Shown here piece after piece: positions 33,646 to 44,259 of a stretch of DNA of 64,000 nt. The first letter of the stretch is position 1; every line of letters begins with the position of its first letter. The notes beneath the pieces were generated by a model. The model was not told the DNA's origin. It searched no databases and saw only the letters and a program-made list of their open reading frames with translations. This DNA comes from Plasticicumulans lactativorans (GTDB lineage Bacteria > Pseudomonadota > Gammaproteobacteria > Competibacterales > Competibacteraceae). Where the stretch lies: contig NZ_SLWY01000013.1 of the NCBI RefSeq assembly GCF_004341245.1, positions 1 through 64,000 on the forward strand, written 5' to 3'. A program made the translations under genes and the position numbers.

Positions 33646-33852
33646 ATGGAACTAACCGCCGTACTGACGCCCGCTGAAGAAGGCGGTTACATCGCGCTCA
33701 ACCCGGAAACGGGAACGACCACACAGGGTGAAACGGTGGAGGAGGCCGTCGCCAACCTGCGGGAAGCCACGGCGCTCTACATTGCCGAGTTTCCGCTTTC
33801 CGTTCACGGTCATCCTGTGGTGACGATCTTTTCGATTTATGAGGATGCCTAA
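33646..33852 (+). CDS. HicB-like antitoxin-family protein, no HicA partner
   Basis: The 68-residue protein matches the small partial-RNase-H-fold HicB family: LTAVLTPAEEGGYIALNPE and the TQGETVEEAVANLREATALY helix. HicB normally neutralises the HicA mRNA interferase and often carries a C-terminal DNA-binding domain, which is missing here. No HicA-like open frame lies within 300 bases on either side. It may be an orphan antitoxin or a stand-alone regulator. The upstream 178 bases hold possible IS5 debris. Confidence 0.75.
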   Translation: MELTAVLTPAEEGGYIALNPETGTTTQGETVEEAVANLREATALYIAEFPLSVHGHPVVTIFSIYEDA

Positions 33853-33954
33853 AATGCACTGAAAGTCGGCGCATTGGCTGGCTTTCTGCTGCAGGCCGCA
33901 GTTTCTACTGACGATGGTGTTGCGGCATAAACCGAGCATCCGATGTGCTTCGGC

Positions 33955-34809
33955 TCACGCCCGGGCGGAGGATTCGTAGCGCTCGACCAGGACGGTGGTC
34001 ATCACCTGGGCCAGTTCGGCGATCGGGCCTGCGGTTTCCCAGGAGTAGAGGGAAACGACCATGGCCGGTCCGGGTCCGTAAGCCGCCGGGCGGACCTTGA
34101 AATTCCCGGTGATGCCCGTCGGCACCAGGGAGATGCCCATGCCGGCCTCCACCGCGGTGAGCACGCTCGTCAGGCTGGTGGCGGTGAAGGCGATGTACCA
34201 GTGCCGGCGCTCGCGTTCGATGCGCTCGAACATGTCTTCGCGATAGAGCCCGCCCGGCGGGAAGGCGACCAGCGGGATCGGGTCCGGCCATTGCACCGGG
34301 GCGTCGAGGCTTTCGAACCATCCGATGGCTTCGGGGAAGGACGCCCGGTGGTCGGCGCTCGCGGTCGGCTCCTTGACGACCACGATGTCGAATTCACCGG
34401 CGCGGAAGCGCCTGGTGAGATCGCGGCTGAGGCCCGTCGTCACGTCGAGGCGCACTTCGCGATGCTGTTCGGAGAAGCGCGCGAACGTCCTGGCCATCCT
34501 CGCGGTGACGATGTCATCCGCTACGCCGATGCGGATGGAGCTCGTGCCGGCGGGGTCGGAGAGCAGGGTCTGTGCTTCCTGCTGGAGTGCCAGGATGCGG
34601 CGTGCATAGCCCAGCAGCCGTTCGCCGGACGCCGTGGGCTGCACCGGGCGGGCGGCCCGGTCGATGAGCTCCCGCCCCACCGCCTGTTCGAGCCGGCCGA
34701 GCTGCTGGCTGATGGTCGATTGCGTCATGTGCAGGCGCTCCGCCGCCAGCGTGAAGCTGCCGGCATCGGCAATGGTGACGAAAGCGCGGAGGAGGCGGGG
34801 ATCCAGCAT
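33955..34809 (-). CDS. LysR-family transcriptional regulator
   Basis: The 284-residue protein has the N-terminal winged helix (about 1-65; GSFTLAAERLHMTQSTISQQLGRLE) followed by a LysR effector domain (about 90-280). The adjacent genes are an orphan HicB and, across 471 bases, an ankyrin protein, so its target is not obvious. The start ATG at 34809 gives the standard MLDPRLLRAFV N-terminus. Ligand unknown. Confidence 0.88.
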   Translation of the reverse strand: MLDPRLLRAFVTIADAGSFTLAAERLHMTQSTISQQLGRLEQAVGRELIDRAARPVQPTASGERLLGYARRILALQQEAQTLLSDPAGTSSIRIGVADDIVTARMARTFARFSEQHREVRLDVTTGLSRDLTRRFRAGEFDIVVVKEPTASADHRASFPEAIGWFESLDAPVQWPDPIPLVAFPPGGLYREDMFERIERERRHWYIAFTATSLTSVLTAVEAGMGISLVPTGITGNFKVRPAAYGPGPAMVVSLYSWETAGPIAELAQVMTTVLVERYESSARA

Positions 34810-35280
34810 GGTGCCATCAAGATCGTGAATGGGATTGGCTTATACATGCCGACTGGTAATGGCGCAATGCGCATCCATTGCCGGTTGGGACCCTGGAATA
34901 CCGCTTTCACGGCGATCGGGCCGTCGCGCGGTGATATGGCGCGACCCGGTTCGACATTGCGAAATCCCCTCGATCGGGTCCCGCCAATGCGTGATTTGAC
35001 GGTCGCCGTTCGTAATGCGCGGGTTTTGTGCGGCAGGCGCGTGCCCGCAGCGTTGGTGTTAAAAAATCAGCATCTGAAAGCTTAATCGGATTTATCCAAA
35101 CATTTAATTTCTGAATGGCTTGGCCTTCGGCTAAAGTTCTTCCCGCTCCCGCGGGGCACCTGAAACGGGCATTCGACGAAACCTGCGCAATCGCTGCGAT
35201 CAGGCCGGACGCGCGCCGCCTGAAGGCGGCCTCGTGGTATCGCCGAAAGCCGATCGAACTCGACGCTTGAGAGGTGAACC
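34810..35280. other. divergent intergenic region
   Basis: The 471 bases lie between a LysR gene and an ankyrin gene read in opposite directions. A moderately AT-rich part lies at 35058-35115 (TTAAAAAATCAG and AACATTTAATTTC). No open frame, terminator or clear repeat was found. The ribosome site GAGAGGTGAACC precedes the downstream GTG. Confidence 0.4.
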
Positions 35281-35952
35281 GTGCGGAAGGCTTTTTCCGT
35301 CATTGCCGGCATCCTGCTGGTGGCCGCTGTCCCGCCCGGGCTTGCGGCGGGACCGTCCGTGAACGAAAGCGGGCTGCATGCCGCGGCCGCCCGTAACGAC
35401 GCCGCCGCCATTCGCGATCTCCTGTCGGCGGGGGCCGACATCGATGCCCGGGACGGGCGGGGGCGCACGGCGCTGCTGGTCGCGACCCACGGCAACCGGA
35501 TCGATGCGGCACAGGCCCTGATCGAGGCGGGCGCCGACGTCAATGCCCGGGACGACATCCACGACAGCCCGTACCTCTATGCGGGCGCGCGCGGTCACCT
35601 CGAAATCCTCACGATGACGCTCGCCCATGGCGCCGATCTCAAGAGCATCAACCGCTTCGGCGGAACGGCGTTGATCCCCGCGTCGGAACGCGGTCACGTC
35701 GAAACCGTGCGCACGCTGATCGAGGCGGGCGTGGACGTCGATCACGTCAACGACCTTGGTTGGACGGCACTCCTCGAGGCCATCATCCTCGGGGATGGTG
35801 GTTCCCGGCACCAGCGGATCGTCGATCTGCTGCTGGCGGCGAAGGCGAACGTCGATCTGGCGGATCGCGAAGGCGTCACGCCACTTCAGCATGCGCGCAA
35901 CCGCGGCTACGAGGCGATCGAAAAGCGCCTCGTCGCGGCCGGCGCCCGCTAG
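35281..35952 (+). CDS. periplasmic ankyrin-repeat protein
   Basis: The 223-residue protein starts with a signal peptide (MRKAFSVIAGILLVAAVPPGLAA, cleaved about residue 23). About five to six ankyrin repeats follow, with motifs such as NARDDIHDSPYLYAGARGH, RTLIEAGVDVDHVNDLGWTAL and REGVTPLQHARNRGY. It probably acts in the periplasm as a protein-binding scaffold. Some bacterial ankyrin proteins support catalase or immunity functions, but no partner is indicated here. The GTG start at 35281 follows GAGAGGTGAACC. An MFS transporter gene begins four bases after its stop codon, so the two are probably co-transcribed. Confidence 0.85.
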   Translation: MRKAFSVIAGILLVAAVPPGLAAGPSVNESGLHAAAARNDAAAIRDLLSAGADIDARDGRGRTALLVATHGNRIDAAQALIEAGADVNARDDIHDSPYLYAGARGHLEILTMTLAHGADLKSINRFGGTALIPASERGHVETVRTLIEAGVDVDHVNDLGWTALLEAIILGDGGSRHQRIVDLLLAAKANVDLADREGVTPLQHARNRGYEAIEKRLVAAGAR

Positions 35953-35956
35953 CGCC

Positions 35957-37216
35957 ATGGCACGTACGGGACATGGCGCGGCGGCGAGCCCGCTGCTGCT
36001 GGCGGTCGTCGTGATCGTCGGCCTCAACCTGCGGCCGTTCCTGACCGGGGTCGGCCCGCTGGCCGCCAGCGTGAGCGCGGAAACCGGGCTCGGCCTGCAG
36101 GGCATGGCGCTGCTGACGCTGGTGCCGATGCTGCTGATGGGCTGCGGCGCCTTCGCGGGCCCGTCGCTGCAGCGGGGCATCGGCGCGCGGCGCGCGGTCG
36201 TCGGCGCGCTGGCGGTGCTCGCGCTCGGCTCCTCGCTGCGCCTGTTCGCGTCGGCCGGGTGGATGCTGGTGGGTACGGCGGTGCTGCTCGGCCTCGGGGT
36301 CGCGATCGTGCAGGCCGTGTTCCCCGGCATCATCAAGCGCCAGTTCCCGCAGCACGTGGCACTGGTGATGGGGCTCTATTCGTCGATGCTGATGGGCGGC
36401 GGCGCGGTGGGTGCGCAGCTCGCGCCGCTCGTTGCCAACGCGTCGGGAAGCTGGCGCATCGGCCTGGCGTGGCTGGCGCTGCCGGCGCTCGTCGCGGCCC
36501 TGATGGCCGCGTGCTGCCTGCCTCGGGATGAGGTCCGCGCCGGCGGCAGGGGACCGACCCTCGCGTTCCTGAAGCGCCCGCGCACCTGGCTGCTGATGGC
36601 GTGCTTCGGCCTCGTCAACGGCGGCTACTCGTCGGCGGTGGCGTGGCTGTCGCCGTCCTACCAGGCGCACGGGTGGACGAGCGCCGCCAGCGGCGGCCTG
36701 CTGGCGGTGATGGCGATGAGCCAGGCGCTGTCGGCCTTGCTGCTGCCGGTGCTGGCGAACAAGGGGACGGATCGACGCCCCTGGCTGTGGCTCACGCTGG
36801 CGATGCAGGCGAGCGGCTTTTCCGGGCTCGCCTTCTGGCCGGACGCGGCGCCGCTCCTGTGGGCCGTCGTGGTCGGCGCCGGGCTCGGCGGCTGCTTCGC
36901 GCTGTCGATGGTCGTCGCGCTCGACCACCTGCCCGATCCCGCGCAGGCCGGCGCGCTGTCGGCGCTGATGCAGGGCGGGGGCTTCCTGATCGCGGCCATT
37001 CCGCCGTGGATCGTGGCGCTGCTCCACGACCGCACCGGTGGCTTCGTCGCGGGCTGGATGCTGCACCTGTGCTGCATCACCGTGGTGGCGGTGCTGATGG
37101 TCCGCCTGGCGCCGGCCGGTTATGCGCGCGCGATGGGCGTGGGCGGGGCGGACGCCGCTCATGGGCCCGCCGCCGCGACGCCCTCGCCCCTGCCGGCACT
37201 CTGCGATCGGGCCTGA
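35957..37216 (+). CDS. CynX/NimT-type MFS transporter
   Basis: The 419-residue protein has about 12 hydrophobic segments and the N-terminal LNLRPFLTGVGPL signature of the CynX/NimT (cyanate/nitroimidazole) family. The central part GLVNGGYSSAVAWLSP and the late ALSALMQGGGFLIAA helix also fit. Members export or import small anions or drugs; no cyanase gene is nearby, so cyanate is not implied. It starts four bases after the ankyrin gene. The C-terminus has a Pro/Ala-rich cytoplasmic tail. Confidence 0.85.
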   Translation: MARTGHGAAASPLLLAVVVIVGLNLRPFLTGVGPLAASVSAETGLGLQGMALLTLVPMLLMGCGAFAGPSLQRGIGARRAVVGALAVLALGSSLRLFASAGWMLVGTAVLLGLGVAIVQAVFPGIIKRQFPQHVALVMGLYSSMLMGGGAVGAQLAPLVANASGSWRIGLAWLALPALVAALMAACCLPRDEVRAGGRGPTLAFLKRPRTWLLMACFGLVNGGYSSAVAWLSPSYQAHGWTSAASGGLLAVMAMSQALSALLLPVLANKGTDRRPWLWLTLAMQASGFSGLAFWPDAAPLLWAVVVGAGLGGCFALSMVVALDHLPDPAQAGALSALMQGGGFLIAAIPPWIVALLHDRTGGFVAGWMLHLCCITVVAVLMVRLAPAGYARAMGVGGADAAHGPAAATPSPLPALCDRA

Positions 37217-37414
37217 GCGGGCGGCACGGCGGGTGCCGCGGGGGTTGGCGGCGGCATCCCCCTCAGGCGTCCGTGCGCCGCCCGCGGTCCCGTCGGGTCA
37301 GCCTCTCCGGAGCCCGCCGCTGCCGCGCCCGCCGGGCGTTGGCGTGAGCGCGTTCCCGTCGCTTCCGTCCCCGGGAACGCCTGCACCCACCCGTGCGGCT
37401 CGCCCGGTCCCGGC

Positions 37415-40162
37415 TCAGCCGCTGTTCCTGAGCCCCGCCGCGATGCCGTTGATCGAGATGTGGATGCCGCGGCGGATGCGTTCGTCCTGGTGGCCTTCGC
37501 GGTAGCGGTGGAGCATTTCCACCTGCACGTGGTTGAGCGGGTCGAGGTAGGGGAAGCGGTTGCGGATGGAGCGCTTCAGCAGCGGGTTGGCGTCCAGCAG
37601 TTCGGCCTGGCCGGTGATCCGCAGCAGCGCGGCGACGGTGGCGCCGTGCTCGGCGCGGATGCGCCCGAAGATGGCCTCGCGCAGCGCGGCGTCCTTCACC
37701 AGCGCGGCGTAGCGGCTGGCGATGGCGATGTCGCTCTTGGCCAGCACCATGTCCATGTTCGAAAGCTGCGTGGCGAAGAACGGCCACTCGCGGTGCATCT
37801 GCTGCAGCAGCGCCATGCCGGCCTCCTCGCCGCGCTCGGCGAGGAAGGCCGCGACCGCGGCGCCGAAGCCGAACCAGCCGGGCAGCATCAGCCGGCACTG
37901 CGCCCACGAGAACACCCAGGGGATCGCGCGCAGGTCCTCGATGGCGGTGCTCTTCTTGCGCGAGGCCGGGCGCGAGCCGATGTTGAGCTGGGCGATCTCG
38001 GCGATCACCGTGGATTCCCAGAAGTACTGCTCGAAGCCCGGGGTTTCGTAGACCAGCGCGCGGTAGGCGCGGAAGGCGTGGTCCGACAGCGCCTGCATCG
38101 CGTCGATGAACGCCGCCCGCGGTGCCGCGGCCTCGCCGGCGAGCAGCGTCGCCTCCAGCGTGGCCGCCACCAGCACCTCGAGGTTGCGCCGGCCGACCTC
38201 CGGGTTGGCGTACTTGGCGGCGATCACCTCACCCTGTTCGGTCAGGCGGATCTGCCCCTGCACCGCGCCGCCCGGCTGGGCGAGGATCGCCTGGTAGCTC
38301 GGCCCGCCGCCGCGGCCGACGCTGCCGCCGCGGCCGTGGAACAGCCGCAGCCTGAGGCCGTGGGCGCGGAACACGCGGACCAGCTCGATCTCGGCCTTGT
38401 AGAGTTCCCAGCCCGAGGTGAGGAAGCCGCCGTCCTTGTTGGAGTCGGAGTAGCCGAGCATCACCTCCTGGGTGTGGCGGCGCGAGGCCAGCAGCCGCGC
38501 GTAGGGCTCGAGCGAGAACAGCCGCTCCATCGTCGCCGGCGCCGCCTGCAGGTCGCCGATGGTCTCGAACAGCGGGACGATGTGGGCATCGAGCGCCTGC
38601 TCCAGCGGCCGCAGGATGCCGGCCTCCTTCAGCAGCACCGCGAGTTCCAGCATGTCCGAGACGCCGTCGGTCTTGGAGATGATGAAGTGCGGCAGCGCGG
38701 CGCTGCCGAAGCGGCGGTGGGCGCGGCGGGCGGCGTGGAAGATCGCGAGCTCGCCGGCGGTCTCGTCGGAGTACGGCACGAACGGCGAGGCGAGCGGGCG
38801 CGCGGTCGACAGCTCCTCCAGGAGCAGCGCGATGCGCCCCTCCTCGTCGAGCGCGGTGTAGGCGGTGCCGGGGCGGGCGGCTTCGAGCAGCTCCGCCACC
38901 ACGCGCTCGAACACGTCGGAGTTCTGGCGCAGGTCGATCGGCGCGAGGTGGAAGCCGAAGGTCTTCACCGCGCGGCGCAGCCGCCGCAGCCGGCCGCGGG
39001 CCAGCGCCGCCGAGCCGTTGGTCAGCAGCGAGCGGTGGATCACCTCGAGGTCGTCCGCCAGCGCCTCGGCGTCGGGGTAGGGCGCGGCCGCCTGCAGGCC
39101 GGCGCCGACCGGGTCGCGGCCGAGCAGCGCGCGGTAGGTGGCGGCGAGGCGCGCATGCACGCCGGACAGCGCCTGCCGGTAGGGCTCGTCGCTGCGGTGG
39201 GGGGAGACATCTTGCGCCTGCACCGCCAGCGCGAGCAGCGCCTCGGAGGCCGACACGTGCATCTGCGACAGCGACAGCTGCGAGGCCAGCGTGTGCACCT
39301 CGGCGAGGTAGAACTCCAGCGCCACGGTGGCCTGGCGCGCCAGGGCCTCCTCCAGCACCTCGGCGGTGACGAAGGGGTTGCCGTCACGGTCGCCGCCGAT
39401 CCAGCTGCCCACCTTCAGGAAGCTCGGCAGCTCCAGCGCGCCCCAGGCACCGTCCTGCGCGGCGAGGCTGTCCTCGATGTTGGCGTAGAGGTGCGGCAGC
39501 TCGCGCAGGAAGGTGTAGTCGAAGTACGACAGGCCGTTGTTGACCTCGTCGAGCACCGAGAGCTTGGTGATGCGCAGCATCCGCGTCTGCCACAGCGTCA
39601 GCACCGCGCGGCGCAGCGCCTCCTCGTTGGCCGCGGCCTCCTCGGGGGTGAGCGCCATGCGGTCGCGCTGGTCGAGCAGCTGCGCGATCACCAGCTGGCA
39701 GTTGAGGATGCTCTTGCGGTGCACCTCGGTGGGGTGGGCGGTGAGCACCGGCGAGATCAGCGCGTCCTCGAAGAAGGCGGCGAGATCGCCCGCCTGCAGC
39801 CCGGCGGCGAGGACCGCCTGCAGCGCGTGGGCGAGGCTGCCTTCCTTGGGGCTGGAGCCGGCCAGCAGGTGGGCGCGCGAGCGGCGGATGTGGTGCTGGT
39901 CCTCGGCGATGTTGGCGAGGATCGAGAAGTAGCTGAAGGCCCGCGCGACGGCGTTGGTCTGGTCGCGCGACAGGGCGTCGAGGGTGGCTTCGAGCTCGCG
40001 GCGGGCGGCGAGGTCGTCGTCGCGGCGAAAGCGCACCGAGTGCTGGCGGATGCGCTCCACCACCTCGAAGGTGGCGTCGCCCAACTGGTCACGCACGGTG
40101 TCGCCGAGCATCCGGCCGAGCAGGCGGATGTCTTCGCGAAGAGGCAGGTCTTTGTCGGTCAC
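37415..40162 (-). CDS. ppc: phosphoenolpyruvate carboxylase
   Basis: The 915-residue enzyme fixes bicarbonate onto phosphoenolpyruvate to make oxaloacetate. The catalytic His143 lies in [13 protein letters not shown], and [16 protein letters not shown] provides the second active-site loop. QNSDVFERV and [11 protein letters not shown] are also family signatures. The end is RNSG where many members have RNTG. The GTG at 40162 follows TGGAGACC and gives a normal length. It lies 95 bases downstream of the glycerate kinase gene on the same strand. This makes it a possible sink for phosphoenolpyruvate from tartrate/glycerate breakdown, in addition to its general replenishing role. Confidence 0.95.
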   Translation of the reverse strand: MTDKDLPLREDIRLLGRMLGDTVRDQLGDATFEVVERIRQHSVRFRRDDDLAARRELEATLDALSRDQTNAVARAFSYFSILANIAEDQHHIRRSRAHLLAGSSPKEGSLAHALQAVLAAGLQAGDLAAFFEDALISPVLTAHPTEVHRKSILNCQLVIAQLLDQRDRMALTPEEAAANEEALRRAVLTLWQTRMLRITKLSVLDEVNNGLSYFDYTFLRELPHLYANIEDSLAAQDGAWGALELPSFLKVGSWIGGDRDGNPFVTAEVLEEALARQATVALEFYLAEVHTLASQLSLSQMHVSASEALLALAVQAQDVSPHRSDEPYRQALSGVHARLAATYRALLGRDPVGAGLQAAAPYPDAEALADDLEVIHRSLLTNGSAALARGRLRRLRRAVKTFGFHLAPIDLRQNSDVFERVVAELLEAARPGTAYTALDEEGRIALLLEELSTARPLASPFVPYSDETAGELAIFHAARRAHRRFGSAALPHFIISKTDGVSDMLELAVLLKEAGILRPLEQALDAHIVPLFETIGDLQAAPATMERLFSLEPYARLLASRRHTQEVMLGYSDSNKDGGFLTSGWELYKAEIELVRVFRAHGLRLRLFHGRGGSVGRGGGPSYQAILAQPGGAVQGQIRLTEQGEVIAAKYANPEVGRRNLEVLVAATLEATLLAGEAAAPRAAFIDAMQALSDHAFRAYRALVYETPGFEQYFWESTVIAEIAQLNIGSRPASRKKSTAIEDLRAIPWVFSWAQCRLMLPGWFGFGAAVAAFLAERGEEAGMALLQQMHREWPFFATQLSNMDMVLAKSDIAIASRYAALVKDAALREAIFGRIRAEHGATVAALLRITGQAELLDANPLLKRSIRNRFPYLDPLNHVQVEMLHRYREGHQDERIRRGIHISINGIAAGLRNSG

Positions 40163-40256
40163 GCCCGGGTCTCCAGGAAAGGGGCGCCGGCCCGTGCCGG
40201 CGGTGGCGGTATGTAAACCGGTAGCCCAAGGTAGTGGAAGGGGCGGGCGCATGCCG

Positions 40257-41456
40257 CTAGCGGCGGCAGGTTTCGTGCGGGCGGACCGCGTCCTCGGTCC
40301 GGGCCTCGTCGCGGGCGGCGATGCGCATGCCGAGGCGCAGCGCCGCGGCGACGTTGCGCGCGGCGCTGCGCAGGTTGACGGCGGCATCGCGCAGCGCCTC
40401 GTCGACCGTGCAGGGGCGGCGCACCGCGGCGAACACCGCGTCGATGCCGTGCGCGTGGACCGCGGCCGAGTCGAGCGTCAGCGCACCCGACAGGCCGATC
40501 ACCGGCACGCCGCAGCGGGCCGCGACGCGCGCCACGCCGACCGGCGCCTTGCCGTAGAGGGTCTGGCCGTCGGTGCGGCCTTCGCCGGTGATCACCAGGT
40601 CGGCGCCGGCGACGAGGCGCTCCAGCTCGATCGCGTCGGTCACCACCTCGCAGCCCGGGCGCAGGCGGGCGTCGAGCACCGCGAGCAGCGCCGCGCCGAG
40701 CCCGCCGGCGGCACCGGTACCGGGGATATCGGCGATGTCCTTGCCGAGGTCGCGGCGGATGAGCTCGGCGAAGCGCCGCAGGCAGCGGTCGAGTTCCTCG
40801 ACCATCGCCGGCGTCGCGCCCTTCTGCGGGCCGAACACGGCCGAGGCGCCGGTCGGCCCGACCAGCGGGTTGGTGACGTCGCAGGCGACGTCGATGCGGC
40901 ACGCGGCGAGGCGCGGGTCGAGCCCGGTCACGTCGATGCGGGCGAGGCGCGCGAGCGCCGCGCCGCCGGGGCCGAGGTCGCACCCGTCGGCATCGAGCAG
41001 GCGCACGCCGAGCGCCTGCAGCAGGCCGGCGCCGCCGTCGTTGGTGGCGCTGCCGCCGAGGCCGATGACGAAGCGCCGGGCACCGGCATCGAGCGCGTCG
41101 CGGATCAACTGGCCGGTGCCGAACGTCGTCGTGACGCGCGGGTCGCGCGCTGCCACGGGGACGCGTTCGAGCCCGCTCGCGGCGGCCATCTCGATGACGG
41201 CGAGGCCCGTGCTCTCGGTCAGCCCGTAGGCGGCCTCGATCGCGGCCCCGGTCGGGCCGGTCACCGTGAGCGTCCGGCGCGTGCCGCCGGTCGCGTCGAT
41301 CAGCGCCTGGACCGTGCCTTCGCCGCCGTCGGCGACGGGTACCTTGAGGTAATGGGCGTCGGGGAACACCTCCCTGAAGCCTGCTTCGATCGCGCGGGCG
41401 ACGTCGAGCGCGCTGAGGCTTTCCTTGAATGAATCCGGTGCGATGACGATGTTCAT
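40257..41456 (-). CDS. glycerate kinase (GarK/GlxK family)
   Basis: The 399-residue protein belongs to the glycerate 2-kinase family of GarK/GlxK, making 2-phosphoglycerate. It starts [14 protein letters not shown] and continues with [14 protein letters not shown], the central [37 protein letters not shown] and [20 protein letters not shown], all family signatures. AGGACGCAC lies before the ATG. The gene stands between dctA and ppc, downstream of ttuC on the same strand. It is well placed to phosphorylate the D-glycerate formed by TtuC. Confidence 0.92.
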   Translation of the reverse strand: MNIVIAPDSFKESLSALDVARAIEAGFREVFPDAHYLKVPVADGGEGTVQALIDATGGTRRTLTVTGPTGAAIEAAYGLTESTGLAVIEMAAASGLERVPVAARDPRVTTTFGTGQLIRDALDAGARRFVIGLGGSATNDGGAGLLQALGVRLLDADGCDLGPGGAALARLARIDVTGLDPRLAACRIDVACDVTNPLVGPTGASAVFGPQKGATPAMVEELDRCLRRFAELIRRDLGKDIADIPGTGAAGGLGAALLAVLDARLRPGCEVVTDAIELERLVAGADLVITGEGRTDGQTLYGKAPVGVARVAARCGVPVIGLSGALTLDSAAVHAHGIDAVFAAVRRPCTVDEALRDAAVNLRSAARNVAAALRLGMRIAARDEARTEDAVRPHETCRR

Positions 41457-41527
41457 GTGCGTCCTGTTCCAAATAAGCGGTCGGGGGAGGGCGGCCGGGG
41501 GGATCCGGCCGCCCTGCTGCGCTGCGT

Positions 41528-42871
41528 TCAGGCCGCGTGCCTGGCGTGTGCGTCACCGGCGGCCGGCATGTCGGCATCGTCCTCCTCGTAGAGCGCATGC
41601 AGGTCTTCCGGGTCGGACCTGCCGTCGAGCACCGCGGCGAGTCGCGCCTGGTCCGTCGCGCCCACCCAGCGGGCGATCGCCAGCGTGCCGACGGCGTTGC
41701 CGATGGTGTTGGTGATGGCGCGGGCCTCGGACATGAAGCGGTCGACGCCGAGCAGCAGCACCATGCCGGCCACCGGGATGGTGCCGAGCGAGGCCAGGGT
41801 CGCGGCGAGAGTGATGAAGCCCGACCCGGTCACGCCGGCGGAGCCCTTCGAGGTCAGCAGCAGCACGCCGAGGACCACCGCCTGGTCGGTAAGGGTCAGC
41901 GGGGTGTTGGTCGCCTGGGCGATGAAGATCGCCGCCATCGTGTAGTAGATGCACTGGCCGTCGGGGTTGAAGGTCAGGCCCGAGGGGATGACCAGGCCGA
42001 CCACCGGCTTGGAGACGCCGGCGTTCTCGAGCTTGCGCATCAGTTGCGGCACCACCGACTCCGACGAACTGGTGGCGAGCACGGTGAAGAGCTCGTCCTT
42101 GATGTAGACGAGGAACTTCCACAGGCTGAAGCCCGCGAGCCGCGAAATGGCGCCGAGCACGATCACCACGAACAGGAAGCAGGTGATGTACATCGTGCCC
42201 ATCAGCTTCGCCAGCGACGCGATCGAGCCGAAGCCGTACTTGCCGACGGTGAAGGCCATCGCGCCGAAGGCCGCGATCGGGGCGAGGCGCATGACCATGC
42301 CGACCACCGCGAAGATGCCGTGCACGAAGGAGTCGAGGAAGTCGACGACCGGCCTGGCACGCGGGCCGATGTGCGACAGCGCGACGCCGAAGAAGGTGGC
42401 GAACACCAGGATCTGCAGGATGTCGTTCTTCGCCAGGGCGTCGACCACGCTGGCCGGGATCAGGTTGAGCATGAAGTCGACGAAGCCGGTCGGCTTGGCG
42501 GCGGTCGCCGTGTAGCTGGCGATCGCGTTGGTGTCGAGGTGGGTCGGGTCGATGTTCATGCCGTGGCCGGGCTGGATGACGTTGACGACGATCAGGCCGA
42601 GGACCAGCGCGAAGGTGGACAGGACCTCGAAGTAGAGCAGGGCGCGGATGCCGACGCGGCCCAGCTCCTTCATGTTTTCCATCCGCGCGATGCCGAGCAC
42701 GACGGTGGCGAAGATCACCGGCGCGAACACCATCTTGATCAGCTTGATGAAGGCGTCGCCGAGCGGCTTGAGGTCGGCCGCGAGCGTGGGCTGGAGGGCG
42801 CCCAGGAGGATGCCGGCGGCGACGCCGATCAGGACCTGGACGTAGAGCTTGCCTAAGTAACGACGCAGCAT
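41528..42871 (-). CDS. dctA: C4-dicarboxylate:cation symporter DctA
   Basis: The 447-residue inner-membrane carrier is of the dicarboxylate/amino acid:cation symporter family. It shows [25 protein letters not shown] near the N-terminus, the Ser-rich [17 protein letters not shown] re-entrant loop, [20 protein letters not shown] and the [19 protein letters not shown] substrate region typical of DctA. It normally imports succinate, fumarate and malate. Here, between ttuC and glycerate kinase, it may take up tartrate or similar C4 acids. The start at 42871 is chosen for the GAGGAGACATCC site; an in-frame ATG at 42910 would lie before it. The C-terminal Asp/Glu/His-rich tail is longer than usual. 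Confidence 0.92.
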   Translation of the reverse strand: MLRRYLGKLYVQVLIGVAAGILLGALQPTLAADLKPLGDAFIKLIKMVFAPVIFATVVLGIARMENMKELGRVGIRALLYFEVLSTFALVLGLIVVNVIQPGHGMNIDPTHLDTNAIASYTATAAKPTGFVDFMLNLIPASVVDALAKNDILQILVFATFFGVALSHIGPRARPVVDFLDSFVHGIFAVVGMVMRLAPIAAFGAMAFTVGKYGFGSIASLAKLMGTMYITCFLFVVIVLGAISRLAGFSLWKFLVYIKDELFTVLATSSSESVVPQLMRKLENAGVSKPVVGLVIPSGLTFNPDGQCIYYTMAAIFIAQATNTPLTLTDQAVVLGVLLLTSKGSAGVTGSGFITLAATLASLGTIPVAGMVLLLGVDRFMSEARAITNTIGNAVGTLAIARWVGATDQARLAAVLDGRSDPEDLHALYEEDDADMPAAGDAHARHAA

Positions 42872-43016
42872 GGATGTCTCCTCAACTCGGTTGGTCAGGG
42901 ACGAGCGCACCCCCGCGGCTCTCGTCGGCGCGTTTGGTGGGGGTGGCAGCGACGGACGCCGGACGCGTCCGTCGGGGAGGGCGTCCGGCGCCGCGGGGGC
43001 GGCGCCGGAGGGGGCG

Positions 43017-44105
43017 TCAGGCGGCGGCCCGCTCGCGGTCCGCGGCGATGAAGTCGCAGACCGCGCGGGTGACCTCGGCCGTGGTGGCGCTGCCGCCGAG
43101 ATCGCGGGTGTGCAGCGCCGGGTCGGCGGTGACGCGCTCGATGGCCCGCATCACGCGCGCGGCGGCGGCGGCCTCGCCGAGGTGTTCGAGCAGCATCATG
43201 ACCGACCAGAAGGTGCCGACCGGGTTGGCCAGGCCCTGGCCCATGATGTCGAAGGCCGAGCCGTGGATCGGCTCGAACATCGACGGATAGCGGCGTTCCG
43301 GATCGATGTTGCCGGTGGGGGCGATGCCGAGGCTGCCCGCCAGCGCGGCGGCGAGGTCACTGAGGATGTCGGCGTGGAGGTTGGTGGCGACGATGGTGTC
43401 GAGCGTGGCCGGCTTGTTGACCATGCGCGCGGTCATCGCGTCGACCAGTTCCTTGTCCCAGGTGACGTCGGGGAAGTCGCGCGCCACCTCGGCGGCGATC
43501 TGGTCCCACATCACCATCGCGTGGCGCTGGGCGTTGCTCTTCGTCACCACCGTCAGCAGCTTGCGCGGCCGACTCTGGGCCAGCTTGAAGGCGAAGCGCA
43601 GGATGCGCTCGGCGCCGACACGGGTCATCATCGACACGTCGGTCGCGGCCTCGATCGGGTGGCCCTGGTGCACGCGGCCGCCGACGCCCGAGTACTCGCC
43701 CTCGGAGTTCTCGCGGACGATGACCCAGTTCAGGTCCGCGGACCCGCAGCGTTTCAGCGGGGCGTCGATGCCGGGCAGGATGCGGGTCGGGCGCACGTTG
43801 GCGTACTGGTCGAAGCCCTGGCAGATCTTCAGCCGCAGCCCCCACAGCGTGATGTGGTCGGGGATGTCCGGGTCGCCGGCCGAGCCGAACAGGATCGCAT
43901 CCTTGTCGCGCAGCGCGTTCAGGCCGTCGTCGGGCATCATCACGCCGTGCTCGCGGTAGTAATCGCCGCTCCAGTCGAAGTTCTCGAACTCGAAGCGGAA
44001 CGTATTGCCCGCCGAGGCAAGCGCCTCGAGCACTTTCTGACCGGCAGGAACGACTTCCTTGCCGATGCCGTCGCCGGGGATCGTCGCGATGCGATAGGTC
44101 TTCAT
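43017..44105 (-). CDS. ttuC: tartrate dehydrogenase/decarboxylase TtuC
   Basis: The 362-residue NAD-dependent beta-decarboxylating dehydrogenase is of the isopropylmalate/isocitrate family, tartrate branch. [14 protein letters not shown] at the N-terminus, [14 protein letters not shown], a Lys in [25 protein letters not shown] and the metal site [14 protein letters not shown] are the family signatures. TtuC oxidises tartrate and can release D-glycerate from meso-tartrate. GAGGAGACAG precedes the ATG. It is the first gene of a minus-strand group followed by dctA, glycerate kinase and ppc, and is divergent from a LysR regulator. Malate activity is also known in this group. Confidence 0.9.
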   Translation of the reverse strand: MKTYRIATIPGDGIGKEVVPAGQKVLEALASAGNTFRFEFENFDWSGDYYREHGVMMPDDGLNALRDKDAILFGSAGDPDIPDHITLWGLRLKICQGFDQYANVRPTRILPGIDAPLKRCGSADLNWVIVRENSEGEYSGVGGRVHQGHPIEAATDVSMMTRVGAERILRFAFKLAQSRPRKLLTVVTKSNAQRHAMVMWDQIAAEVARDFPDVTWDKELVDAMTARMVNKPATLDTIVATNLHADILSDLAAALAGSLGIAPTGNIDPERRYPSMFEPIHGSAFDIMGQGLANPVGTFWSVMMLLEHLGEAAAAARVMRAIERVTADPALHTRDLGGSATTAEVTRAVCDFIAADRERAAA

Positions 44106-44231
44106 GATCTGTCTCCTCTCTACAGGGGGTGGCGTGTGGGGACCCGCTGTGCGGTGCGTTCGGGGCAGGTCCTGGGGCGCCAACTTACGGGGCCGACCCC
44201 CCTGCGGCGCGGGCCCGGCGTCAAACCGTCG

Positions 44232-44246
44232 TTAACCTGAAGTTAA
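44232..44246. promoter_or_regulatory. palindrome in the ttuC/LysR divergent region
   Basis: TTAAC, five bases (CTGAA) and GTTAA form an interrupted perfect palindrome of 15 bases, in otherwise GC-rich DNA. LysR proteins bind T-N11-A palindromes and this fits. It lies 13 bases before the regulator start codon, which would suit autorepression. Binding is inferred. Confidence 0.45.
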
Positions 44247-44259
44247 AGATGAGGGCGGC

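Noticed and set aside
35957-37216. Cyanate utilisation locus
   Set aside because: The transporter is CynX-like but there is no cyanase or carbonic anhydrase gene beside it.
37460-40216. A 918-codon plus-strand frame antisense to ppc
   Set aside because: The minus strand has an unmistakable PEP carboxylase; the plus-strand frame is a codon-bias shadow.
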